27,664 bases of DNA, taken from assembly GCA_000310025.1 (NCBI GenBank), contig FN648069.1:2501-30164 (forward strand). Reading direction: 5' to 3'. This document shows, piece by piece, positions 10,535 through 19,325 of this stretch (position 1 is the stretch's first letter; every line of letters begins with the position of its first letter). This DNA is from Ectocarpus siliculosus (Eukaryota; Sar; Phaeophyceae; Ectocarpales; Ectocarpaceae). The notes under the pieces are model-generated. The model saw nothing but the letters and a program-made list of their open reading frames with translations. It had not been told where the DNA came from and made no database searches. Position numbers and translations under genes: made by a program.

Positions 10535-10699
10535 CCACCCACGCCACCCTCGATTTTTTTTTCCGAAGGGGGGGGGGGGGGGAAAGGGCGATAACTGGGG
10601 TGTGTTTACCGGGAAGATACATATATAGAGGACATGTCGATTTATGATTGCTATTATTCCACGGGGAACTGGGTTATGAGGGTCCGATTGGGGAGGTGG
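10535..10699. other. Spacer between A2 and B2 with long G run
   Basis: This sequence is found neither after A1 nor before B1. It contains a T run, a G homopolymer of about 16 bases and an ATATATAGAG stretch near 10620. No gene is visible. Confidence 0.6.
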
Positions 10700-10872
10700 T
10701 GTCAATGGTATGGAGTACCATTGGGGGTCTCGGTGTACTGAGACGGCATTTTGTTAGGGCCTGCCAGTTGACATGGAAGGGGAACTTGGACTCTGGAAGC
10801 GACCGGTGTCGTCCCCTCGTTATTGGCCAGAGAGTTACCTTCCAGACTTCGTGGAAAATAATAACAATAAAG
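10700..10872 (+). repeat. Split direct repeat B2 (right terminus)
   Basis: This is the second copy of B, ending ...AACAATAAAG at 10872. The CAATGGTA/TACCATTG hairpin is present at 10703-10723. B2 is separated from A2 by about 165 bp of unrelated sequence (10535-10699) that includes a G homopolymer of about 16 bases starting near 10567. Confidence 0.88.
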
Positions 10873-11120
10873 AACAACTTGTACAGATGTCACCGACACC
10901 CTCAAACAGCAAAAAAAAAACAGGCTTATCAGATACTCCACCAATCCCAATCGTGATGATGAAGCGCGACCTTGATGTTCACACGGCCATCCTGCCGCAT
11001 CCGTCTCTCTACTGCCCGTATCCGGCTGATGAATGCACGCGGCACCTCCTCACTCGACTTGGATTGATGACACCGCCGTTCGGCTGTGTTCCATCCCACC
11101 GCCTATCCATTACCAGCTGA
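10869..11120 (+). pseudogene. Right part of the interrupted reading frame
   Basis: An open frame leaves the right end of the element and reads EQLVQMSPTPSNSKKKTG, then a Pro-rich, His-containing stretch, to the TGA at 11118-11120. It is in phase with the left part at 1404-1584 when a single AAAG is kept. An A homopolymer of 10 bases (10911-10920) encodes its Lys triplet and could hide an indel. No domain is recognised. Confidence 0.45.
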
Positions 11121-11645
11121 TGGGTTGCGCGTCACGTCCGCGCGACTACAAATAAACACTACCCTCTCTAATCCGACGGCAAGGCAGGACAGGCACGGTC
11201 CCGACGTCCGTGCTGGGTTGGTTGCGCGCCACCTCCACACGACTCAGCATGCTACCCCCCCAGCTCCGTCTAACGGCAAGGCAGAATACCCACGGCCCCT
11301 ACGTCCGTGCTGGATTCAGAAAATGAAGAAACGGCGCCTGCTCAACGCGTGATTCGGCGCCCACCCTCACCCCGCGCCGTCGCCCATGTCAACCTGGGTT
11401 GAGTGTCCTGGTGTCCCAGGTGTGTTTTCTGCCGGCCTGTCTCCACCGCCCATATCACCCAGATGGGGTGCGCGCCAAAACCGCGCGTTCTTTGTTGCTC
11501 CCCCCCCGCAAAAACAGCGGAGCTGGGGAATCACGGCCCCTCCGTCCGTACTGTTGCGCCTACTATTCCGGCTACGTTGGTGTGTCCCCCCTGCTCATAC
11601 AGCAAGGCAGAACAGTGGACACGGCCCTTTCGCCGTGGCGAACTC
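11117..11645. repeat. Degenerate GC-rich repeats, about 95-bp spacing
   Basis: The core ACGGCAAGGCAG followed by CACGG(C/T)CCC and (A/T)CGTCCGTGCTG occurs around 11176 and 11271. Weaker copies lie around 11520 and 11598, with GGTTGCGCGCCAC-like sequence before several of them. The copies are strongly diverged. Confidence 0.5.
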
Positions 11646-12388
11646 TCCGCCCGACCCCTCCTGAGTTGATTAATCGGTTGCTGTCAAACGTAGTACGAAG
11701 AGAGTTGGTGTTCTGGAATGCACCAAGCCGACCTGACCTGCAGCCGGGACCTCCAAATCCCGCACCAGGACGTCTTCCTCGCCCGGCCTATTGCTGCTCT
11801 CTCCTTCAGCAGGGTCGCCCTCTGACGCCCACCGCAGAATGCAGCTCTCGGTGGCTGCTCGGCCGAACGCCCTATTTAGTAATTTCCGCCGCACCTGCTG
11901 TGTCTCTCCCAACACAACCTGACTCCTCCTGGCCATTCCCATCCGACTTGGCCTGCAGCAGCGATGGCAGCGTGCCCATCATCCCCTGCATCCTTCCCGT
12001 TCCTATTCGTTCAACCGGTGCTCCATACCAGCCAAATAGCCTCCAGTTTAGGGTTGCTTACCCTGACTTCTGGAAGCCCGCTCTGTCTAAAGGCGATCCC
12101 TCCCGGAAGGAGAAAGCTAGCGTGTTCGTGAGCTCTAGCTCTGGTGTGGGCCGGCCGACTTGGGGTTGCTGTTTGACTGCGTGTATTAGCTTGCAAGAGA
12201 GAAGACACGAACGGGAGATAGAGAAGGAGGAGAAGGAGGAAGAGGAGTGCCCCACAATTCGACAGAAAACGGGGACTCCGCACTATCATCATTCAAAGGC
12301 CCCACATATCCTCCAGGAACATCCCAACTGCGTCCTACTTAACGGCTACTTCCGACCTATCTACTTCCACGCAAGAACCGTATCTTGA
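11399..12388 (+). CDS. Hypothetical Pro/Ser/Arg-rich reading frame, 329 aa
   Basis: The ATG at 11399 opens 329 codons without a stop, unusually long for chance even in GC-rich DNA. The first part overlaps degenerate repeats. The middle is rich in Pro, Ser and Leu (QPGPPNPAPGRLPRPAYCC). Near the C-terminus is a charged run (REIEKEEKEEEE) encoded by GAGGAG-type sequence. No domain, signal peptide or transmembrane segment is convincing. On the opposite strand the same purine run makes a false hydrophobic stretch. It may be a repeat-derived open frame rather than a gene. The product is unknown. Confidence 0.3.
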   Translation: MSVLVSQVCFLPACLHRPYHPDGVRAKTARSLLLPPRKNSGAGESRPLRPYCCAYYSGYVGVSPLLIQQGRTVDTALSPWRTLRPTPPELINRLLSNVVRRELVFWNAPSRPDLQPGPPNPAPGRLPRPAYCCSLLQQGRPLTPTAECSSRWLLGRTPYLVISAAPAVSLPTQPDSSWPFPSDLACSSDGSVPIIPCILPVPIRSTGAPYQPNSLQFRVAYPDFWKPALSKGDPSRKEKASVFVSSSSGVGRPTWGCCLTACISLQERRHEREIEKEEKEEEECPTIRQKTGTPHYHHSKAPHILQEHPNCVLLNGYFRPIYFHARTVS

Positions 12389-13160
12389 GGGGGACTTGCC
12401 TTGAACCCTGCGACTCTGGGTCGTAGAGTTTGTGCAACATTGTGGGAACGGCTTTGTTTGGCCGCCAAGCATTGTCAGTAATCGCTTTATCGGCATCTTT
12501 TACGACAGCAGTGGAACAAACTCTGTGGACGTCGACCTCCACGTACTTGGAGCTGGGGCATGCTTGGGCCACACACGGGTGCATGCCTCTCTGCGTCTCC
12601 TGTACACTGTCCGTCCAAGCCGAGGGTTTTGCGGCTTGAATATGTGCTTTCTTCTGGGACTCGTATCCATGACTACGGTTTTCCTCTTCTAGACGCGGTG
12701 CACCGAGTTTCACTCTTCTTTGCTGCTGCTGAGAGATGCCATCGAGATAAGCCCCATGTCGTTTAATTGCGGGTACAGGTTCACCTTGGGAGAATAGCCT
12801 CCTCGCTTCTTCCCGGCCCAGTTTTACGTCCGGGGACCCTTCGGCTGAAACCTACCTCAGGATCCACTCCCGTTCTACCGATCTAGCCACTTCCCGGATG
12901 CTGTGGTGCCTTCCTTCTCGCAGGGGGAAAGACACCGCGGTGGCAGGGTGTCTTCTTGTTCCCCTGGGGCGGCCAAACCGCCCATTCACTACAAGATTGC
13001 CAGGCTCCCCCTTCTTAGTTGATGCCCATACCAGGTTCACTAGCTCCGACACCGGTGCTTCAGTCTCGTAATCCTCTCGGGCGTATGCGCGTGCGTACGC
13101 GAAGTGTCTTGGTCGCCCGTCCAGTGAAATACCTGCCCGCGCTACCCATCGTCAATGCGG
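12357..13160 (-). pseudogene. Unrecognised minus-strand reading frame with one TAG
   Basis: One minus-strand frame is open from about 13160 down to the TAG at 12357-12359, roughly 267 codons, broken only by TAG at 12852-12854. The N-terminal half has repeated AYAR, then SELVNLVWASTKKGEPGN and RFGRPRGTRRHPATAVSF. The second half is charged (SQQQQRRVKLGAPRLEEENR) and ends VPLKIRFLRGSR. There is no ATG at the upstream limit; the first in-frame GTG is at 13052. I do not recognise the family. The length of the open frame argues that it was once coding. It could be a host gene exon or a remnant of a mobile element. Confidence 0.35.
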
Positions 13161-13888
13161 TTCCCTTGAGGGGAAAACTCTAGAGTGTGTGCAGCATCTC
13201 CGTGTATTTATCCGTTGAAGCTTGCTGTTTGAGTGTCGTATTTACGTCACGAGCGAGAGACAAACATCCATGCAATAGAGGGAGTGCCGCCAAAGGCACA
13301 GCACACTATGACGGTGCCCCCATCCCCCAGCAGTCTCCACAATGTGCGTGACAGAAACTGTTCGCGGATATATCCAACCGACACATATCCGTGAGCCCAC
13401 GAACAGTGACCAGGTGCTAACACCCTACCTAGCAACCGATCCTTGAAGAGAGAGTAAATTCGTGCTTCCATTGACTACGCATCAGTCATCATGATCACGT
13501 GCGCGGAGCCCATACAGCGGTGAGCAAGACACTCCAAGGCGCACCGGACTCAATACGTGATCAAATTACACACATGCCAACCCCAGAGGCTCCGTCATCA
13601 CATAGACCGCGGGTTACCCAAAAATCGAGATATATCTGTGAAACAATCTCAACTGCTACACATAGCTGGTACGTGGGAGGTTGAGGTGTACTTGCTTACG
13701 ATACCGATTTTTGGCCTCGTTGGTACACATATTGGATATGTAGTGCAACATGTCGGAGTTGCTCTGTGAGTCGTCACTCTATCTCTTGTGAGAGATACAG
13801 CTTGGTTTGATTCACTTCAGTTGTTGTCTCGCTCGTGCTCTTGCCGTCAGGGTGTTTGTCTAGGCTCTCTTGCCGTCAGGGTGTGTAA
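13161..13888. other. No gene seen
   Basis: Only short frames without recognisable domains are found on either strand. A direct duplication of CTCTTGCCGTCAGGGTGT occurs at 13838-13855 and 13867-13884. Confidence 0.5.
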
Positions 13889-14266
13889 GGGAGCTCACCT
13901 GGCATCCCTTGGTACAGACAGAGTGTTGTTTGCTCGGCCACGTACCGAGGGAAGGAACGGCATAGGAGACATGGAGAGAGAACTATTATACAAGAATTAT
14001 GCCACGATGGTGGGTGTAGCAATGAAGATGAGGGAAATAGAGAAACGATATCGTTAGAGGAAACATCAGGCTCCGGAATAGCTAAGCGACGGGAAACCAC
14101 GCTGGAAGCAGATTCCCGGGAGAGGGGGGTGGGTAGGGCTAGTGGGGGTAGTGCTAGGATGGCGCCGGGATTGGAAGGTATGGAAGTAGGCTGCATCAGT
14201 AGTCTGGAGTTCGCAATCGAAACTCTGGTCTGTCGAGCTAATTCGGGCACATCTGAGCACATCTGA
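13889..14266 (+). CDS. Hypothetical open frame, about 125 codons, no clear start
   Basis: The frame is open from just after a TAA at 13886-13888 to the TGA at 14264-14266. It is hydrophilic with plausible residue use (NEDEGNRETISLEET, then ETTLEADSRERGVGRASGG, ending ETLVCRANSGTSEHI). There is no early ATG, so it could be an exon or a 5'-truncated remnant. Its 3' end runs into three 10-bp repeats of GAGCACATCT (14246-14275). No family is recognised. Confidence 0.22.
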   Translation, partial: GSSPGIPWYRQSVVCSATYRGKERHRRHGERTIIQELCHDGGCSNEDEGNRETISLEETSGSGIAKRRETTLEADSRERGVGRASGGSARMAPGLEGMEVGCISSLEFAIETLVCRANSGTSEHI

Positions 14267-14776
14267 GCACATCTGATATCAAAAACTCGAGGATGGTACC
14301 GAAGTTGGATGATGGAAATTGTCTCGCGTGTGACCAGCGGCTAATGGTTCATGAGGATCATGGACAGTAAGGATTTGTGATGGACCATTGAGAGAAGTGC
14401 CAGAACCACCTCTTGCACCAACCACCCCCACCAGTTTGCCTGTTCAGTTTGGAGAGCAAAGAGTGTCGGTTGCTCGAGAGCGCTTGAAGTTTTGACCAGG
14501 CTACGGCTGGTTTTCCCTTTCTCAGGATAACTTGTATTTTGTCATCGGTAGCAGGGAAACTTGTTTTCGTCGCCGGTAGGATTGATAGAGAAGCATAGAA
14601 CTGGAGAACACGCCCACATGAGGGACGAGGAAAATCCTATCAGTGGTTGGACGCTCAATGCAACCATTTTTCATTTTTCTGCCGCTGGAGTTTTGCCGCA
14701 CTTTCCCTCTCTTGTGACCACATTTTATTGAAACACGTTCCGTAACCAAATCGGGGGTCAGTCACACGTACGGAGG
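14267..14776. other. No gene seen
   Basis: No reading frame with coding character and no structured element was recognised on either strand in this stretch. Confidence 0.45.
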
Positions 14777-15457
14777 TTGAGAAGACCGTTCGCACATCGC
14801 TTGCCAATGGGAAGAGCCCACAGCGGCGTTACGATAGCGTTGGTGGTGGGACCGACAGCAGCAGCCGGGGTAGGGCCGGCCGCAGTCCTCCTAACCCACT
14901 CACACTTGCCGCAGTGGGGGGAACATTCGGGGTGGCATGCCGTGGCGTATACGGGCCGCATGGAGGCTTTGGACAGTACCATTGCCGCTCTCGTCCGCAT
15001 CGTCAGCGTGGCGAGGTCTGGGACAGCAGCAACAGCAGCAGTAGCATTAACTGCAGCTGCAACGAGGGAATCCAAAGTATGTCGAAGGGCGCCGTTCGAT
15101 ACCAACAACAATGCCGCTGGATACTGTCGACTGATTCTCCCCCTCTTCCGGGGGAACCGATGCGCACAGGGTATTGCTGTTGCCGACTTGGACAACATGC
15201 TAATACGTGCCGGATTCCCACTGAGGTGCTTTTCGCGCGTAAATCGGCCACCTCACAAGAACAGCTTGGAGTATCGGAAGGCAATCATGCACATCTGGAG
15301 GGTTTCGCAGGCAAACGTCTCCGCAGATCCGTCAGCGAACCCTCGCTATACTCTCAGCAGAGTAGCCAGCAGAGTAGCGGTAGAACGAAATCGCTTACTT
15401 CGATCATTACGATACCGGTCTTTCCTCCGCCGGTGTGGCTGCGGTAGCAGAAACTAG
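14777..15457 (+). CDS. Hypothetical Ala-rich reading frame, 226 aa
   Basis: This is a 226-codon plus-strand frame. The first 110 residues are Ala/Val/Thr-rich, helped by GCA-type low complexity. The second half is more protein-like (DLDNMLIRAGFPLRCFSRV, LEYRKAIMHIWRVSQANVS) and ends basic. A second plus frame (14914-15447) and a minus frame (14758-15198) are open across the same DNA, so it is uncertain which, if any, is used. No domain is recognised. Confidence 0.25.
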   Translation: MRRPFAHRLPMGRAHSGVTIALVVGPTAAAGVGPAAVLLTHSHLPQWGEHSGWHAVAYTGRMEALDSTIAALVRIVSVARSGTAATAAVALTAAATRESKVCRRAPFDTNNNAAGYCRLILPLFRGNRCAQGIAVADLDNMLIRAGFPLRCFSRVNRPPHKNSLEYRKAIMHIWRVSQANVSADPSANPRYTLSRVASRVAVERNRLLRSLRYRSFLRRCGCGSRN

Positions 15458-15778
15458 CGGCGGTAACGAAGACGGTAACGGTGGCGGCGGCCTGGCGATG
15501 AAAGTCACGACCGTGTCAGCGGCGCCAATACCGGCGGCTACGGTGGCGGCCGCGGTGGTGGTCACTCAGCGATGGCGACGCCGGGTACGGCTCGGGGTCA
15601 TCGGCGGCGGCGGGGTGGTGGCGTTGGCTACGGTGATGACAATGACGATCGCTACGGCAGCGGCGGTTTTGCTTGTATCTATGGCAGCGGCGAGGGTAGT
15701 GCGCTGGTGGCGCACACCCGGTGGCGAGTGGCAAGGTGTCTCCGGGAGGTGGGACGCAAGGTGATGACGGTGGGATGA
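15435..15778 (+). other. Glycine-rich low-complexity coding-like stretch
   Basis: GGC/GGT-rich sequence encodes SGGNEDGNGGGG in one frame. From about 15510 the sequence in a second frame reads NTGGYGGGRGGGHS and VGYGDDNDDRYGSGGF up to a TGA at 15776-15778. The character resembles RGG/GYGG segments of RNA-binding proteins, but no RNA-binding domain is visible, and the frame switch means a broken or merely low-complexity sequence. Confidence 0.3.
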
Positions 15779-15806
15779 TTCCGGCGACACTCAGAATTCA
15801 CCCCCC

Positions 15807-16960
15807 CTAACCCCCCCCCCCCCGGTGTTTACCATCGGGGTTTGGGTTTTCGTCGCTTGGCAACGACGTTGTAAAACAAGCCCCCCCCATCCCCCTCCCC
15901 CGGTGTTTGCCATCGGGGTTGGGTTTTCGTCGCTTGGCAACGACGTTGTAAAACAAGCCAATTCACTTCGTGAACTCGGCAACCAGGTTACCGTTTTTTT
16001 TTTTACCTCGGTTTTTTTTTGGCGGTAACCATAATGGTGGTCGAGTAGATCATGTTGTGCGGGGTCGAGAACCCTCACTCCGCGCAACGGGGGATGATCG
16101 CACCACGTTGTGTTGATTTGGTCAAGCTTCCTCGAGGCAGTTACACAGCGCTTACAACTGTCTCTGGAAGTGAAAGCACCAGAAAATAAATTAAGTCATA
16201 CGTAGCTGTCATCCGTACGCAAGGAAGTAAGCACAAGATGCCGAACACCCTTAGCAGGATGCAGCTCACCCTTCATGCGACTCGCCAAATACCCCACGGC
16301 GCTTCGCGCTTGGTGATGTGAAAGCCTGGTCCGGTGAGAACCCGGCGTGCTCCGTCCCGGCTTTGGAGGGATGCGAGGTCAATGGTCAAACGACTACGGC
16401 ATGCACGACTATGAGTACACCCCCCCCCCCCCGAATAAAACCCCCGTCCATGGTGCCAATAACTCGCCATCGGAGACGCAATGGCAACGGTGTATGGGCC
16501 CAGTGACCCCGCGTACGTGCGTAGTTGACGGGTACCACGTCTCGAGGAGGCCTTTCTGATGACCGATAAGGTTTCCACGATGCGTGTATCCTTCTTCGGT
16601 GGTCTTCGGTTGATCCTTACTAATGCCATTGTGAGTATGCTGGGGAGGTTGAGAAACGTCGCCCTCGTCCGTGGGGTGTTCGACCGGACTTTGTCTTTTA
16701 AGGTCCACAAAGAATATGGCATCCGTCTAAACACGGCCGAGCGCCCATGAATGGTCGTAAGGTGCGGTTTGTCAAGGAGGGGAACGGCAACTACATCCAG
16801 ACGACCAGAATCACGCGGCATACTGCTCCCGTGCCATGGCAGCCGCCGTTTGGAGGCCTACACTAACGCCAAGATGCAACCACGTGCGAGACTATCAAGC
16901 AAACTGGATGTGGTATTGCGATGGATGTGCCGATGGGAAGGTCATGCACGCCGCTATGGC
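15807..16960. repeat. Poly-C-bounded repeat, copy 1 (cut by gap)
   Basis: It starts after a run of about 14 C. It has two sub-repeats of GGTGTTTRCCATCGGGG...TTGTAAAACAAGCC (15824-15880, 15902-15958). Next come an inverted repeat GGTTACCG/CGGTAACC (15986-15993, 16023-16030) flanking T tracts, about 400 bp shared with copies 2 and 3, another C run (about 16428-16442), and a 490-bp block almost identical to 18478-18968. It stops at the assembly gap. Confidence 0.9.
16371..16960 (+). other. Chain of four small overlapping ORFs, copy 1
   Basis: ORF A (in-frame ATG 16371) ends TGA at 16557-16559, sharing its A with the ATG of ORF B (16559-16750, 63 aa). B ends TGA at 16748-16750, overlapping the ATG of ORF C (16747-16866, 39 aa). 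ORF D starts at ATG 16836 inside C and runs into the gap. AGGAGG lies at 16545-16550, eight bases before the B start. None of the products is recognised. A minus-strand frame (16273-16821, 182 aa) covers the same DNA and is an alternative. The pattern resembles a bacterial or phage operon, but it may equally be one long frame decayed by single-base shifts. Confidence 0.22.
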
Positions 16961-17060
16961 NNNNNNNNNNNNNNNNNNNNNNNNNNNNNNNNNNNNNNNN
17001 NNNNNNNNNNNNNNNNNNNNNNNNNNNNNNNNNNNNNNNNNNNNNNNNNNNNNNNNNNNN
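16961..17060. other. Assembly gap (100 N)
   Basis: Exactly 100 N, a conventional placeholder for unknown length. It interrupts the repeat block shared with 18969 onward, so the local order and copy number are unsure. Confidence 0.99.
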
Positions 17061-17188
17061 GTACAGAAAACACCACCGTTGGGGTTCGAAATCATGACGT
17101 ACGGACCAGTTCCGACGTCGGCCCGCCAATCGCGGCGTTATTTCGATGGGGGTACAAGTTGAGAGGGCCTGGCAGAGAGCTTGGAACC

Positions 17189-17737
17189 CCCCCCCCCCCC
17201 CCCCCCCCCCCCGGTGTTTGCCATCGGGGTTTGGGTTTTCGTCGCTTGGCAACGACGTTGTAAAACAAGCCAATTCACTTCGTGAACTCGGCAACCAGGT
17301 TACCGTTTTTTTTTTACCTCGTTTTTTTTTTTGGCGGTAACCATAATGGTGGTCGAGTAGATCATGTTGTGCGGGGTCGAGAACCCTCACTCCGCGCAAC
17401 GGGGGATGATCGCACCACGTTGTGTTGAAATGGCCAAGCTTCCTCGAGGCAGTTACACAGTGCTTATAACTGTCTCTGGAAGTGAAAGCACCAGAAAATA
17501 AATTAAGTCATACGTAGCTGTCATCCGTACGCAAGGAAGTAAGCACAAGATGCCGAACACCCTTAGCAGGATGCAGCTCACCCTTCATGCGACTCGCCGA
17601 ATACCTCACGGCGCTTCGCGCTTGGTGATGTGAGAGCCTGGTCCGGTGAGAACCCGGCGTGCTCCGTCCCGGCTTTGGAGGGATGCGAGGTCAATGGTCA
17701 AACGACTACGGCATGCACGACTATGAGTATGAGTACA
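17189..17737. repeat. Poly-C-bounded repeat, copy 2 (short)
   Basis: It begins with a run of about 24 C (17189-17212), then one GGTGTTTGCC...AAAACAAGCC sub-repeat and the shared approximately 400-bp body down to ACTATGAGTATGAGTACAC. It then passes straight into copy 3. It lacks the 490-bp block present in copies 1 and 3. Confidence 0.9.
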
Positions 17738-18968
17738 CCCCCCCGGTGTTTACCATCGGGGTTGGGTTTTCGTCTCTTGGCAACGACGTTGTAAAACAAG
17801 CCCCCCGCTCGGTGTTTGCCATCGGGATTGGGTTTTCGTCGCTTGGCAACGACGTTGTAAAACAAGCCAATTCACTTCGTGAACTCGTGCCGCTAGACGG
17901 AGTAACGGCAACCAGAGAGAGTGGCCCGAGGAACGACTGATGCTTTCGTTGCGCTTGTAAATTAAGATAAAAAAATATAACTGGGCAACCAAGTTACCGT
18001 TTTTTTTTTTTTACGTCGGTTTTTTTTTTTGGCGGTAACCATAATGGTGGTCGAGTAGATCATGTTGTGCGGGGTGGAGAACCCTCACTCCGCGCAACGG
18101 GGGATGATCGCACCTCGTTGTGTTGAAATTGGTCAAGCACCCTCGAGGCAGTTGCACAGTGCTTACAACTGTCTCTGGAAGTGAACGCACCAGAAAAGAA
18201 ATTATGTCATACGTAGCTGTCATCCGTACGCAAGGAAGTAAGCACAAGATGCCGAACACCCTTAGCAGGATGCAGCTCACCCTTCATGCGACTCGCCAAA
18301 TACCTCACGGCGCTTCGCGCTTGGTGATGTGAGAGCCTGGTCCGGTGAGAACCCGGCATGCTCCGTCCCGGCTTTGTAGGGATGCGAGGTCAATGGTCAA
18401 ACGACTACGGCATGCACGACTATGAGTACCCCCCCCCCCCCCCGAATAGAACCCCGTCCATGGTGCATAACTCGCCATCGGAGACGCAATGGCAACGGTG
18501 TATGGGCCCAGTGACCCCGCGTACGTGCGTAGTTGACGGGTACCACGTCTCGAGGAGGCCTTTCTGATGACCGATAAGGTTTCCACGATGCGTGTATCCT
18601 TCTTCGGTGGTCTTCGGTTGATCCTTACTAATGCCATTGTGAGTATGCTGGGGAGGTTGAGAAACGTCGCCCTCGTCCGTGGGGTGTTCGACCGGACTTT
18701 GTCTTTTAAGGTCCACAAAGAATATGGCATCCGTCTAAACACGGCCGAGCGCCCATGAATGGTCGTAAGGTGCGGTTTGTCAAGGAGGGGAACGGCAACT
18801 ACATCCAGACGACCAGAATCACGCGGCATACTGCTCCCGTGCCATGGCAGCCGCCGTTTGGAGGCCTACACTAACGCCAAGATGCAACCACGTGCGAGAC
18901 TATCAAGCAAACTGGATGTGGTATTGCGATGGATGTGCCGATGGGAAGGTCATGCACGCCGCTATGGC
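17738..18968. repeat. Poly-C-bounded repeat, copy 3
   Basis: It carries two sub-repeats (17746-17803, 17812-17869), then a private insert of about 98 bp (about 17887-17984, ending in an A-rich run), the T tracts, the shared body, a 14-C run (18429-18443) and the 490-bp block. The body differs from copy 1 by scattered substitutions, while the block after about 18478 shows none that I can find. Confidence 0.9.
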
Positions 18969-18999
18969 GAAGAAGGCGTCTTCTCGAGTCACCAAGTGA
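18358..18999 (+). other. Chain of four small overlapping ORFs, copy 3
   Basis: The same chain as in copy 1, complete here: A 18358-18567, B 18567-18758, C 18755-18874 and D 18844-18999 (51 aa, MAAAVWRPTLTP start, WMWYCDGCADGKVMHAAM middle). AGGAGG sits eight bases before B. Relative to copy 1, ORF A carries indels of 1 and 2 bases around the C run that add up to 3 and keep the frame. The minus-strand frame 18305-18829 is kept too, so this does not decide the strand. Function unknown. Confidence 0.22.
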
Positions 19000-19325
19000 A
19001 AAGGGCATCCTTTCGAGAACCTGACGGGGTCGTTCGCGCCGTCGAAGCGCGGTGCGCGCTGTCGCGAGCTAGTGGTCGACGACTAAACAACATGAGGTTG
19101 CCGTCGTTTCTGAACGACAGTGATGGAACGGTTGCCAACGCTCCCCCGGACTCCTGGCTGTTGTCAAGCCACTTTTCCCCATTCTTGGGCAGATCGGGGG
19201 TTTACGAACAGAGGGTGCCAGCGACGACGTCGTAAGTGCGCCCGTGTCGATGATGCTGGAGGAGAACGGCCATTGACACGCTGAACCTGAACGCGTGTGT
19301 CGAGAGCAACATGCCAACATGATCC

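Larger units (their letters stand above)
1581..10872 (+). mobile_element. DIRS-order tyrosine-recombinase retrotransposon with split direct repeats
   Basis: The element is about 9.3 kb and is bounded by split direct repeats A1 - coding region - B1 - A2 - B2, the arrangement known from the PAT/Ngaro branch of DIRS-order elements. Three coding regions lie on the plus strand: gag with a CCCH finger, reverse transcriptase plus RNase H, and a tyrosine recombinase in place of a DDE integrase. AAAG occurs at 1581-1584, at the B1/A2 junction (10233-10236) and at 10869-10872, matching crossover at a short shared core without target-site duplication. The element is longer than usual for the group because of a satellite array and a nested MITE. 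All genes carry breaks, so this copy is non-autonomous now. The terminal repeats differ from their partners at only a few positions, suggesting fairly recent insertion. Confidence 0.88.

Noticed and set aside
12011-12292. Minus-strand frame with leucine-run signal peptide
   Set aside because: The leucine run is the complement of a GAGGAG purine tract, and the frame shadows the longer plus-strand frame.
15824-15880. Cloning-vector contamination
   Set aside because: Only 15 bases match and the flanks differ from vector. The match is part of a repeat present five times.
17071-17095. Possible tRNA T-arm (GGGTTCGAAATC)
   Set aside because: The flanking bases do not form a five-pair stem and no acceptor or anticodon arm can be placed around it.
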